IMG/VR virus record: IMGVR_UViG_3300014914_000004
Span: 1-64,000 of that record
Origin: a virus
Length of the DNA: 64,000 bases
Direction: 5' to 3' (one strand)
Shown: in pieces, positions 22,380-31,300 of the stretch
How the letters are laid out: each line of letters begins with the position of its first letter
Numbering within the stretch: position 1 is the first letter of the stretch
Made by a program: the position numbers and the translations under genes
The notes under the pieces: generated by a model
Databases searched by the model: none
Told to the model about the DNA's origin: nothing
Seen by the model: the letters and a program-made list of their open reading frames with translations, nothing else

Positions 22380-22496
22380 TGACTGATTTTAGCACTGTTG
22401 CTCGCGGGCCCAGAGCTGGCAGTGGCGCCCCCCGCGGAGCGGGGAGAAACCTGTGGTGCGTAGTTACTACGCGGCTTCCAGGGAAGTACTCAGTGA
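22380..22496 (-). ncRNA. Highly structured 3' UTR of the endolysin mRNA (four hairpins)
   Basis: Between the stop at 22497 and the terminator, four consecutive hairpins can be drawn on the minus-strand RNA: 22486-22475 (CTTC/GAAG), 22472-22458 (GCGTAG-TAA-CTACGC), 22444-22430 (CCCCGC-TCC-GCGGGG) and 22424-22393 (CACTG plus inner GCTC/GAGC). Such dense packing and high GC content are unlike other gaps in the window. It may be a stability element or an independent small RNA. No known family recognised. Confidence 0.6.
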
Positions 22497-23339
22497 TTAT
22501 TTGTATCTTAGATGTCTGACTTCGGGAAAGGCGCTCATAATTCCGCGCATTATTTTGCGGTAATACCATTGATGTTGTTTAGATCCGGGCCAATGGTAGG
22601 ACGGTCTGCGTGTGTTATACATTTTTCCACGGTAAGTCATGGCTTCAAATACCTTAGTGATGCCAGGGGTGAGTGTGAGATACGCACGGATTTCATCCCA
22701 TGACATGTCCCCAAGGTACACAACTATCTGCCCAGGTCCCAGGTCGGCTTTCCTGCGCTTGAACCCTTTGTGCTGAATCGCTTTCTGTATCTCAGGTAAG
22801 CTATGGCTCAGGGTGTTAGGTTTGCGGACTAAGATGCCTTTCTTGTAAGCGTATATGCGAGGGTAGGGACCTACGGCACAGCGGTCGAGCCGAGATTCGT
22901 TCTGCATGATTCCGAGAGCTTCTCGAATGTCATGCTTCACAAGCTTCTTGTTGCGTAGCTGGTACTCAGGGATAGCGTCATGAGCGTCATTTATTGCGAC
23001 GGCCCAATCGAGTGCGGCACCCTCCAGCTCATCTTGTTTGTATTTCACCCCACACTCGAACCAGATGCCATGGCTCTTTAGCTTAAGGATCCTTCTGGCC
23101 AGTTCAACGTCATCTGCGTTAAATTCCGGGAGAGGGGCAGCTTCGACCAGAACAGTTGGTTCCAAGTCTGGGGTAGGTGTTGGGGTTGGTTCAGATTCTT
23201 CTGGAACAGTTTCAGTTGCAGGTACCTCTGTCTCTGCTGTAATGTTTTCAGGCTGCACGTCGACTGCAGGGTTTAAGGCAGCCACGTGGATGAAACCTCC
23301 CAGCAGTAGGCCTACGGACAAAAGAATTACAGTACGCAT
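22497..23339 (-). CDS. Secreted lytic transglycosylase (endolysin candidate)
   Basis: A 280-residue protein from ATG 23339 (GGAGG 8 nt upstream). Residues 1-20 are a signal peptide or signal anchor (MRTVILLSVGLLLGGF...). A Thr/Pro/Glu-rich linker spans about 30-65 (TPTPTPDLEPT). The catalytic part contains A-L-G-I-M-Q-N-E-S-R-L-D with Glu148, the SLT/lysozyme-like signature. It would cleave peptidoglycan glycan strands after export. Preceded by a CCTATA promoter candidate and followed by a structured 3' UTR and a terminator. Confidence 0.8.
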   Translation of the reverse strand: MRTVILLSVGLLLGGFIHVAALNPAVDVQPENITAETEVPATETVPEESEPTPTPTPDLEPTVLVEAAPLPEFNADDVELARRILKLKSHGIWFECGVKYKQDELEGAALDWAVAINDAHDAIPEYQLRNKKLVKHDIREALGIMQNESRLDRCAVGPYPRIYAYKKGILVRKPNTLSHSLPEIQKAIQHKGFKRRKADLGPGQIVVYLGDMSWDEIRAYLTLTPGITKVFEAMTYRGKMYNTRRPSYHWPGSKQHQWYYRKIMRGIMSAFPEVRHLRYK

Positions 23340-23378
23340 GCATTAAACCTCCAAGGTTTGATAAGGGTCTGTACTTAT

Positions 23379-23396
23379 CGAGTAAGTAATTATAGG
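23379..23396 (-). promoter_or_regulatory. Candidate late promoter CCTATAATTACTT
   Basis: On the minus strand the 68-nt gap upstream of the endolysin ATG (23339) holds CCTATAATTAC, a variant of the CCTATACTTTC motif upstream of other virion genes. The motif centre lies about 50 nt before the ATG, so a transcript would carry an untranslated leader. Inferred from motif recurrence. Confidence 0.4.
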
Positions 23397-23407
23397 AGAT
23401 AAGGGCT

Positions 23408-23764
23408 TCAGACGTTCTTCTTGAAGTGATCCCAGACCTCTGCGGTGATCTGGTCGAAGGCCTTTTTGCCTCCCTGCTCTTCTGGAAAGAAGTGTCTGTT
23501 GTTGCAGTTTTCCAGATAAACAGCTGCGATTACCTCTTCCGGGCTAAGCCCGTGGTCCCTGCTGTAGATTTTGAGGTAGGTATTCAGCGCTTCAGTGCAG
23601 CGCCCTACGCTCTTAAAGAAGTCTGTTCTGCGAGCCTTTTCCATGGCGGCGTCCACTTTTTCGGGATCCTGCTTGGACCCTTCGTGCTTCACAGCCTCAG
23701 TTTTTACCCAGCCTCCCTCACCGTCAGGAAGGTCGATTGTTGTTGTAGCTGGTTTCTTTTCCAT
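23408..23764 (-). CDS. Helical hypothetical protein
   Basis: A 118-residue ORF whose ATG shares one base with the stop of the upstream gene (TAATG). Charged N-terminus and two amphipathic helices (about residues 35-60 and 73-85), Cys residues in F-K-S-V-G-R-C-T-E-A-L and L-E-N-C-N-N. No family recognised. It is the last gene before the lysis gene's promoter candidate. Confidence 0.66.
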   Translation of the reverse strand: MEKKPATTTIDLPDGEGGWVKTEAVKHEGSKQDPEKVDAAMEKARRTDFFKSVGRCTEALNTYLKIYSRDHGLSPEEVIAAVYLENCNNRHFFPEEQGGKKAFDQITAEVWDHFKKNV

Positions 23765-24009
23765 TACTGATCCTTCCGATGTGCACAGTTAGGGACGATC
23801 TGGTCTGTGCGCACTATCTTCGCCTGTATCATTGCGTTGGGAGTATCTTTTATCTTTGCTCCGGGAGGGTACACGTGCTTCCCTACCCTGTTAGAAGGGA
23901 AGACAGTTAGCGCTAAACAGTACGCCTGTTTCAGCTGCTTCACTTTGCCTCCTCGCAGCCCTTTAACCAGGGGCCAGAAGTGTCCACATGTCTCACATGT
24001 CTTAACCAT
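23764..24009 (-). CDS. Small Cys-pair hypothetical protein
   Basis: An 81-residue ORF with C-E-T-C-G-H-F at residues 5-11, a mid-protein Cys (AYC) and a C-terminal N-C-A-H-R, giving a zinc-binding set C-C-H...C...C-H. It overlaps the neighbours by one base on either side. The pattern is like small phage zinc proteins of unknown function. Confidence 0.66.
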   Translation of the reverse strand: MVKTCETCGHFWPLVKGLRGGKVKQLKQAYCLALTVFPSNRVGKHVYPPGAKIKDTPNAMIQAKIVRTDQIVPNCAHRKDQ

Positions 24010-24479
24010 TACTCTCTCCTGTAAATATGTACCTTGTGCTTTGTCAGTATCTCGGCAACAGGCAGTATAGACAAGACGTGCCCGATGCGCCGAAAGACTG
24101 CAGTTTCAGTTTTATCATCTTTTCCGGTGTAGACACAAATGCTTCCGTTAGACCTCGCAAGGATCATCTCATCCTCTGCGGCGGAGATTTGGGAGTGTGC
24201 CTCTACAATTCGAATGCCGTTACGCTTAAGTGCCTGCTCGTGCTCACGGTTAACGGCGTAAAGCAACGAGACCAGACGGTCGGCTGCTTCACTGATCATG
24301 GTTACTCCTGTGAGTACGAGGACGTAGGTATCTCCGTCCAGCGTAGCCTTTGGCTCTATCACGACACCTGACTCGGTATCCGCGGAGTCAAAGGCTGACT
24401 GGAAATCAGGCTTCTTCTTTTTCTTTTTCTTCTTCTTAGATATGAAGGGGTTGAATACGCCTGTGGGGTCGCCCATCAT
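24009..24479 (-). CDS. Hypothetical protein with N-terminal oligo-lysine run
   Basis: A 156-residue ORF. After 14 residues it encodes nine Lys in a row (from an AAG/AAA-rich microsatellite at about 24414-24438), then an acidic linker and an alpha/beta domain (about 40-156) with a strand-helix pattern (DGDTYVLVLTGVTMISEAADRL). Nine Lys could bind nucleic acid or reflect repeat expansion. Domain not recognised. Confidence 0.66.
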   Translation of the reverse strand: MMGDPTGVFNPFISKKKKKKKKKPDFQSAFDSADTESGVVIEPKATLDGDTYVLVLTGVTMISEAADRLVSLLYAVNREHEQALKRNGIRIVEAHSQISAAEDEMILARSNGSICVYTGKDDKTETAVFRRIGHVLSILPVAEILTKHKVHIYRRE

Positions 24480-24724
24480 TCTACTCCGGTCTTCACGTCT
24501 CTAAGGTAAGGGTCGGTACACTCAATGTGTGCCACCTCGAACTCATCACGCATCATGTACGCCCCTACTGCCTGCAGGTTAGTAGGATGTCTCCCTACCC
24601 GCTCCACTATGTACACGAATTGCGTTCGGTGCCCAGGTTTTAGTTTCTTACGACAACGGACACAAGTGTCGGAGTACGTGCGTGCACTCATCTCGTCTTT
24701 GGTTGCTGCGGTGTTATCTGCCAT
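24476..24724 (-). CDS. Small Cys-containing hypothetical protein
   Basis: An 82-residue ORF with C-V-R-C-R-K-K-L-K-P-G-H near residue 20 and H-I-E-C near residue 67, a CxxC...HxxC set that could bind zinc. It overlaps the upstream gene by 11 nt and the next by 4 nt (ATGA). No recognised family. Confidence 0.65.
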   Translation of the reverse strand: MADNTAATKDEMSARTYSDTCVRCRKKLKPGHRTQFVYIVERVGRHPTNLQAVGAYMMRDEFEVAHIECTDPYLRDVKTGVE

Positions 24725-25100
24725 GAGGAGCCATCCATTCTGTTAAGGCGCGCTTGGCGGCAGTAAGGAGCCAGTGAGTCCGGACAGCCTCATGAGGGTA
24801 TTTGAATGTGTATCCGGGATACTTAAGAGGTGTTAGCAGTTGTAGGGGAGCGTCTCCGTTCACGGGATTGAGTATCTTTTCCTTCATAAAGAGTTTCTCG
24901 GTTACCCGCATGAGTGCCGCATCTACTGCGGCTTCTATGTGGGTATTTTGCGTGAGAACCAGGGCAGGCAACTTGTCGCGCATGAAACTGCGGGACATAG
25001 CGTGGGTACTAAAGTGGGGCTTAACGTCGGTAGGCCAGCATACTGCTGAGACGATTACCGGGGAGTCTTCGTGTATTGCCAGCCCCACAGTGTACCGCAT
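24714..25100 (-). CDS. Hypothetical protein
   Basis: A 128-residue product. ATG 25100 is preferred because AAGGAG follows the DinG-like stop and sits 11 nt upstream, while the longer ORF would start at a TTG inside the helicase gene. Beta N-terminus (YTVGLAIHEDSPVIVSAVCW), then helices. No motif recognised. Part of the same minus operon as the helicase. Confidence 0.65.
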   Translation of the reverse strand: MRYTVGLAIHEDSPVIVSAVCWPTDVKPHFSTHAMSRSFMRDKLPALVLTQNTHIEAAVDAALMRVTEKLFMKEKILNPVNGDAPLQLLTPLKYPGYTFKYPHEAVRTHWLLTAAKRALTEWMAPHGR

Positions 25101-25119
25101 AACGCCAGAGTCTCCTTGT

Positions 25120-27249
25120 TTATGTCTGTAATCGTCTCTTAGCAAATTTCTGCACTTGTGTAAAGTTATCGCGAATACGGTTGAGGCCTAGGGCCTTTGT
25201 AATCTTAGCCCCGTAATTCTGACTTTTCGTTGCGTTTGCTAGGATGACTTTTGCGTCATTACCAGTAGCACTGCCTGTCCAGATACGAGGGTCCAGGATT
25301 GCTGCTATCCCGTAATCCTTTTGAGTTCGGATAAGACGTCCCACCCCCTGTTTAAGTGTAAATACCATCCTAGGGAATGATACATGGTAGAATCCCGCTA
25401 TATCACCAGGTGTAAGTTTAGTCAGGGTTTTTATGATAGGGTCATTTGCGTGAGGGAAAGGCAGCTTGGGTATGATTACGAGCTGCAGCTTAGGGCCCTT
25501 TACGTCTACCCCCTCCCAGAAAGTTTTGAGTCCATACAGTATGCAGTTGTCTGTTTCCCTGTACTTCTGGAGAAGTGGAGTGGCATCTTCTTGATGAATG
25601 AGTGTAGTCAGCCCTGGTTGAGGGAAGTATCTTTCGCGATAGGCTGCTACTTCATCCATATCACTCCGCGCACTGAACAATACAAAGGCGTTTCCTTTGG
25701 TGAGGTTTGTTAGACGCACAATTTCTTTTGTGATGGCTGCAATCCATTCCGTGCGTTTTTTTGGCGGGCTACCAAAGTTTGCGGGGGGAGGGATGTGCCG
25801 GGGGAGATATAGGAGCGCTTGTTCGTCGAGGTTGAAAGGGCTTTCATACGTTGCGGTAATTACATCACATTTGGATTTTTCACCCAAACCCACTTCGTTT
25901 CTTATGTGTGTAAAGTCGGAGTTTATTTGTAAGGTAGCGGAAGTGAACACCTTATTCGTGATACAGTTTAGCTGCGGGCCTACAATAGGACCCATTTTTA
26001 CCGGAAGAATACTAAGAGCATCTCTCTCCGTATCTATCGTTAGTATCCAGTTATTGATGTATTCCTTTTTGAACTTAGCACAAAAACGTAAGAGGCTGTC
26101 GCATTTGCGCGAAGCTGCTGCTATAGCGCCCATATGTACCATGGCGTTATCCGCACTTACTGCGTAGTGCTCATTTACTACACACCTTGTGTTTAGTTCT
26201 TTCGACACAAATACGAGCTTTTCTTGTAAGAACTGCGCGGAGCGTGCGATGTCTTGCGTATGTGTCTGATGCCTTGTAATGTCAGATGCGATACGTGTGA
26301 CTTTATCGTAGGAGCCTTGAATACTATTGTACAGATCACGCACTTCACCTTCCAATTTTTCTATCGCAGGTATGATGAAACGTAGCATGGTGCGCCCCAA
26401 AGAGGCCTCAAAGACGTCAGACTTCAGGTTTGGATTCGAAAATAAAATAGCATTAAGTTTAGCTGCAAAACTTTTCGATATTGTGTGTTCGTACGCTGAA
26501 CGGAAAGCGTCAGAAGCTTTGTGCGCCTCATCTACTATGAGTGTGTCGTACTCCCCGAACAAATTTCCCGCCCCCAGCATTAAATCGATCCCCAGAAGGT
26601 GGTGATTCACTATCAGAATATCCGCAGACTGAGGGTCTAGGCGGCAACCTTGTGTGTAGTGTGGACACTTAATTCCTATGCAGTTTTCCGCTGAGATCGA
26701 AGTCCACCAGGAGGGGACAGGGCCTTCCCAATCATCTCGGTCAGCAGGTGCGTTGGACCCGCGTGCGTTTCCGATCAGTTCGGAGTATTGCTCACGTTCT
26801 TCACTGGTAGCTTTCCTCGGAGTTAATTGCCAGCATGCATAGTTGCCGCGTCCTTTATACAGCATAGCTTTCTTGTCAAAGAGCCCGAGTTGTTGAAGTA
26901 GAAAAGCCAGATCTTTATCGTAGAGTTGGGATTGGAGTCCTTTGGTAGTAGTCGCAATTACAACCCTGCGGTTTGCAAGTAAGGGTGGAACTAAGTAGGC
27001 AAAACTTTTTCCAATCCCGGTTCCGCCTTCTGCGAAGAATGCTTGGCTAGTGAGCCCTGCACTTAGAAAGTCTTCTATCTCTTCAGCGAGAGCCAGTTGG
27101 GAAGGTCGCGATTCCTGAGCTATATCAAACGCCCCATCCTTGAAGATGTCAAGACAGGTTATCTCGAAAGGGAGGCCGCACACGGTACAATTTTCTATCG
27201 GAGGATCAATATTGTAGGGAAACATAATCTTACATTTAGGGCAGTACAT
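25120..27249 (-). CDS. DinG/XPD-like superfamily 2 helicase
   Basis: A 709-residue protein. N-terminal Cys pairs C3-x2-C6 and C21-x2-C24 form a zinc ribbon. Walker A A-E-G-G-T-G-I-G-K-S (73-82), motif Ia V-I-A-T-T-T-K-G, four Cys at 139, 190, 195 and 202 in the place of the XPD/DinG iron-sulfur cluster, motif II V-D-E-A-H (239-243), and motif VI with G-V-G-R-L-I-R-T near residue 650. These make it a DEAH 5'-3' DNA helicase of the DinG type, which unwinds DNA forks and R-loops. It starts the minus operon ending at 23408. Confidence 0.9.
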   Translation of the reverse strand: MYCPKCKIMFPYNIDPPIENCTVCGLPFEITCLDIFKDGAFDIAQESRPSQLALAEEIEDFLSAGLTSQAFFAEGGTGIGKSFAYLVPPLLANRRVVIATTTKGLQSQLYDKDLAFLLQQLGLFDKKAMLYKGRGNYACWQLTPRKATSEEREQYSELIGNARGSNAPADRDDWEGPVPSWWTSISAENCIGIKCPHYTQGCRLDPQSADILIVNHHLLGIDLMLGAGNLFGEYDTLIVDEAHKASDAFRSAYEHTISKSFAAKLNAILFSNPNLKSDVFEASLGRTMLRFIIPAIEKLEGEVRDLYNSIQGSYDKVTRIASDITRHQTHTQDIARSAQFLQEKLVFVSKELNTRCVVNEHYAVSADNAMVHMGAIAAASRKCDSLLRFCAKFKKEYINNWILTIDTERDALSILPVKMGPIVGPQLNCITNKVFTSATLQINSDFTHIRNEVGLGEKSKCDVITATYESPFNLDEQALLYLPRHIPPPANFGSPPKKRTEWIAAITKEIVRLTNLTKGNAFVLFSARSDMDEVAAYRERYFPQPGLTTLIHQEDATPLLQKYRETDNCILYGLKTFWEGVDVKGPKLQLVIIPKLPFPHANDPIIKTLTKLTPGDIAGFYHVSFPRMVFTLKQGVGRLIRTQKDYGIAAILDPRIWTGSATGNDAKVILANATKSQNYGAKITKALGLNRIRDNFTQVQKFAKRRLQT

Positions 27250-27342
27250 GTTACGAGCCTCTTTCTTCTTTAGGGGTAGACTTCCTTATACCAATCTTTT
27301 CCGTTATAGTGGAGCGCATAACACACAGAAAAGGAGCGCACC
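27250..27342. promoter_or_regulatory. Divergent intergenic region with probable promoters
   Basis: A 93-nt gap between the helicase gene (-) and the first tail chaperone ORF (+), so at least one promoter in each direction is expected. CCTTATACC at 27284, a looser relative of the CCTATA motif, and a TATAGT hexamer at about 27306 are present on the plus strand. The plus ribosome binding site is AAAGGAGCG before ATG 27343. No -35 consensus is evident. Function is inferred from layout. Confidence 0.35.
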
Positions 27343-27990
27343 ATGCCAGGGATTGACGAGAAAACGGGACAGCCGATGATTGGGGATGACACTGACTTCG
27401 AAGGGCCGAAGGATAATAGTCCGAGAGGAAGCACTGTACCTCGTAAAGCTGCGAAGATTGAGCAGACATTGAACGAGATGGATGAGTCCATACCTGACGT
27501 AGAGGCAGCCCTGCGTGAGTCCACCCCGGAGGAACAGGCGCGGGAATACCGCGATAACCTTAAAGAGGTAGGTGTGACGCGCGAAGAAGCACTTAGTATC
27601 CAGGAGTCCGTAATGGTGGATGGGTACTACGAGGAGTCTTTTCTGGTAGGCAAGACTACAGTGGTACTGCGGAGCCGACTCTACTTGGACACCCAACGAG
27701 TGTATCAGGCTTTGGAAGCCAGAGACCTCGCTCTTGCTGCAACCATACAGGACTTTGTCAGCAGGTATAACCTGGCAGCTTCTATTGTTAGTATCGGATC
27801 ACGCAAATACCCCCATGTAGGAGATCCTCTCAACGCGCCTGAGTCGGAGTTTGACGAAGCTTTCGAGAAAAGATTACACATGATATCGCGTCTTCCAGAG
27901 TTTATGGCGTCTCGTCTAATGGAGTCGGTCTTCAAGTTTGACCGTAAGATGCGTGCGATCTTTGCGGAAGGTGCGCCCCAGGATTTTTAA
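27343..27990 (+). CDS. Probable tail assembly chaperone, upstream ORF
   Basis: A 215-residue ORF located immediately before a smaller ORF and the tape measure gene, the classic position of gpG-type tail chaperones. N-terminal 45 residues are disordered-looking; the rest is helical with strand parts. Its TAA is preceded by TTTTT (GGATTTTTAA) and the next ORF, in the -1 frame, lacks a Shine-Dalgarno, so ribosomal slippage may make a longer fusion product. Assignment from position, not from sequence family. Confidence 0.65.
   Translation: MPGIDEKTGQPMIGDDTDFEGPKDNSPRGSTVPRKAAKIEQTLNEMDESIPDVEAALRESTPEEQAREYRDNLKEVGVTREEALSIQESVMVDGYYEESFLVGKTTVVLRSRLYLDTQRVYQALEARDLALAATIQDFVSRYNLAASIVSIGSRKYPHVGDPLNAPESEFDEAFEKRLHMISRLPEFMASRLMESVFKFDRKMRAIFAEGAPQDF
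27984..27990 (+). other. Candidate -1 ribosomal frameshift site (TTTTTAA)
   Basis: Zero-frame codons are GAT-TTT-TAA; a Phe tRNA on TTT can re-pair one base upstream (TTT), after which the frame reads TTA-AAT-TCG-GCA-ATG into the 27999 ORF without a stop. Downstream structure was not computed. Confidence 0.45.
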
Positions 27991-27998
27991 ATTCGGCA

Positions 27999-28358
27999 AT
28001 GGGACACACGCGAGCGTATGCATATGTTCGCGGCTCACCGTTGCCGAAAGGCGGCTCATTTCAAGAACAGATGCTTTCGGAGACAATCCTTCGAGAGCGT
28101 AACGAGAAGTACACTCTTGTGTCCCTTTTTATTCGTCTGCTAGGACGCATGGCGGAGGTCAGACCTGATGACATAGATCATTTGTTAGAAACATATAGGG
28201 AAGAGCTGTACCAGTTCAGGTATAATTCAGAGTATGTTACGTCACAACAAAAACGTAAACGTACAGATGCAGCCAATGAACGGGTACTAGCGCGACAGTT
28301 TAAACGGCTTGATGATATGACTGTCACTGATGAGGACATACCGAATGAGGATGACTAA
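27999..28358 (+). CDS. Tail assembly chaperone second ORF (possibly made by frameshift)
   Basis: A 119-residue ORF. ATG 27999 has no Shine-Dalgarno (the nearest AGGA is 15 nt away), whereas surrounding genes do. Upstream in frame the sequence stays open across the end of the 27343 ORF. Charged and helical with an acidic C-terminus (EDIPNEDD). Typically such a GT-type extension binds the tape measure protein, which starts 1 nt inside its stop (TAATG). Confidence 0.68.
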   Translation: MGHTRAYAYVRGSPLPKGGSFQEQMLSETILRERNEKYTLVSLFIRLLGRMAEVRPDDIDHLLETYREELYQFRYNSEYVTSQQKRKRTDAANERVLARQFKRLDDMTVTDEDIPNEDD

Positions 28359-31300
28359 TGTCTAATGGTTACAACCCTATGCAGGCCAACCTGGGATTGA
28401 TGTCAGGGCAGGGTAGCCGCGTAATGACTCCTTCTGATATAGCCACGTCGTTGTCGCAGCAGGCAAGTGCCCAACTTTCACAGGCAGAGTCTATGTCTCC
28501 TGTAGCACGTGGAGGAGGCTCCTCGTTTAATTTTGGACAACAGTTTCAGGCCCAGCTTGGGCAGATACAGCAGCAGCAGTCTCTGGGAGTATACCAGGCT
28601 GCGATGATGGCCGGAGCTATGCCGGGAGCCCAGGGGTACTCGGGAGGGATGGTGCCTTCCCCGCTTACAATGACGCCTCCGTCCACGGGAGCGTTTCGAC
28701 CTCCTGCTCCTCCTCCTATGATGGCACCTATCTCGCCTACACCAATTATGCCTGTAGCCAGTACACCACTTACTCCTCGAGCTCCAAGCCCTATATTCCA
28801 GACTGCGTGGGATCAGGAAGTGCGGCAAAGAGAGGCGCGTGCAGACCAGTTGTTTGCATATCAGGCCCAGGCTCCCAGGGCTATTGGCCAAGGTGCGGGG
28901 TACGGTATTGGGGCGTTAGCGGGTGGAATGCTCGGGGCCAGGTTCGGAGGACTGGGAAAAATTGCAGGTGCAGCTATCGGAGCTGGAGCAGCTCATTTTA
29001 GTGGAGCAGCTCAGGGGTTGGGAGATGTGTCGATGCTTCCGATGCAGTCTACTATTCAGGCGCATTCGATGGGTGCCGCTCTCCAACGCTCTTCTCAGGA
29101 TTGGGTGGTAAGTGGCCCACAACTTCATCCGTTAGGAAGAGGGCTTAATCGAGGAGCGTCACAGCAGTTAGCGTCGGGAATACAGAGCATGGCTGAAGAC
29201 TCTTCGTTCCAACAGTCTACTGGGGGAATGTTCAACCAGAAAGACCTGATGAAGATTACACAGCTTTCAGGGCAGGCTGGATTGATGGATATGGAGCAGA
29301 GTATCCCGGGAATACAGCAGAACCTGCGTAGAGTGAGTCAGGCGATAAGCAGTTTCATGGAGCTTACTAACCAGCCTGATGTTGTCACTGTAGTTAAACA
29401 GATGGGACAGCTACGGCAGTTAGGTTTTGGTGTGGATCAGATGGATGAAGCTGCACAGGGGATGCGTAGCTTCTCCAGAGCGGCAGGGACATCTATACAG
29501 GGTGCGATGCAGCAGTATGGAATGCCTGGAGCCATGACGTACCAGCAGGCAGGACTAATGGCCGGTCCAGGTATGCAGTATGGAATGTATTCAGGAGCTA
29601 CAGCACGGCAAGGAGTGGCTGGAGGAGTATATAATACGCAACAGCTATCTATGCTTGGTGGCGTAGGTGGAATTGCTCAGCGTAATATGCAGGCACAGGC
29701 AGCGATGTTGTCCATGCCTCTTTTTGGGGCTGCAGCAGGACAGTATGGTGCCGGTGGCTGGGGAATGAATGCGAATAGTCTGGCTCAGATGGGAAGTTCC
29801 GGAAGTGGCGGAGCCCAGGGGATGGTGTTGAACGCTGTTCAGAATATGGGTAACGCTGTCCAGAGTGGTGGGGTAGGTGCAATGGCCATGTTTGGGCTGC
29901 AACAGCGCCAGGTTCAATCTCAGGCAGCTAACGCTATGACCCCGTACGAGCAGACAGTAATGCGTTTCAGGATGGCACGGGAGACAGGACAAGGTTTAGG
30001 CCTGAAAGGTGCCGGCGCATTTGCAGTAGGAGCACAGTCTCTATTTGGGAAAGAAGTTGCTGAGCAGATGATGATAGAAGCTAGTGATCCCGATCACTGG
30101 AGACAACAGCGGGATATGATTTCCCGACGACAAGAGGATATTTCTCGCCAACAGCGTGATGAGATACGGGAAGCTGCTCCTGGAATGTTTGGGCAGATTG
30201 CGGGTGCTGTAACACCTAAAGACACTACTATGCGCAATGTTAAGGACGCTTGGTTACGTCCCTTCGGAAAGCTATCGCGCATAATAGGTGAAGGGATGGA
30301 TGACTCTAGTGATTTTAAACGTAGGAATTCGGCGTGGGAGGAAGGGCGCCTCTATTCTCGTACGCCTACAGAGTTTATTGCATCATCTAAGAGTGCGCGT
30401 AGGGCGCAGGAGCAGTGGGAAGCAGGCGCTACTGGGGAAATGTTGGGAGGAACAAAAGGTGTTGGGGGACTAGCACAGGCTGATCCGATACAGGCATACC
30501 ACGATGTTATGTCTTACCAGGATCGTCGTGGGCCTGAGGGAAGTGCGCACGTAGCTGGAGGGATGAGTGCGAAAGACATAGATCAAGGGATAGAATTTGT
30601 GGGGACAGTGTTGGATTACGCTACTCCTGCAGGCTTGGCGTCAGCTGTCGGAGGATTTGATATGTCAGACATCTTGCGCCATACGTACGGTACAGGTTTG
30701 TCAGCGGCACACGGTAATCAGTATGTAAAAAAAGCGGGAGCCTTTGCGTCTGGGAGGACTTCCAAGACACGCCAGATGTTTAAAGGTATGGGAGGAGCTT
30801 CTCGTACAGGAGAAGCTTCCGCTGGAATGTATTCCAATTTGGAGAAGGCCTTTGGGCTTGAAGCAGGTACCGGCTTCCAAACGGTATCGGGTGTGGGTGC
30901 GCGGATTGGAGTAGCAGCTCGAGAGGGAGATAGTGTTTTTGGGGATGCATTTTCGGATCGCATCGACCAGGGCACCGCTCGAAATGCTGCTATTCAGGAG
31001 ATGGCCGGCAGGTCTGGGAAGTCGATAGAAGAAGCGACAAGGATATATGACTCGTTATCGGAGCAGGATAGAGCGGGGTTTGAGAGTTTAGGCGTAAAAA
31101 ATGCGTTAGAGACCGGAAGTGCAGAGACTAAAGAAGCTATTTCTCGTGCGCAAGAGCTGTCTCTAGGGTCAGAAGCGCGGCGTCAATCAGGGTATACTCA
31201 GGCCGACATGAAGATGACTCAAATGAGGATGCGTAAGTTTGAGAGTGCACTTGGAATTCCTGAGGGAGAGCAGACCGAAAAATACCGAGAGTTTACGAAG

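Noticed and set aside
27999-28060. ATG start of the second tail chaperone ORF as an ordinary independent gene
   Set aside because: Kept as a feature for completeness, but there is no Shine-Dalgarno and the frame is open upstream, so I treat -1 slippage as more likely than independent initiation.
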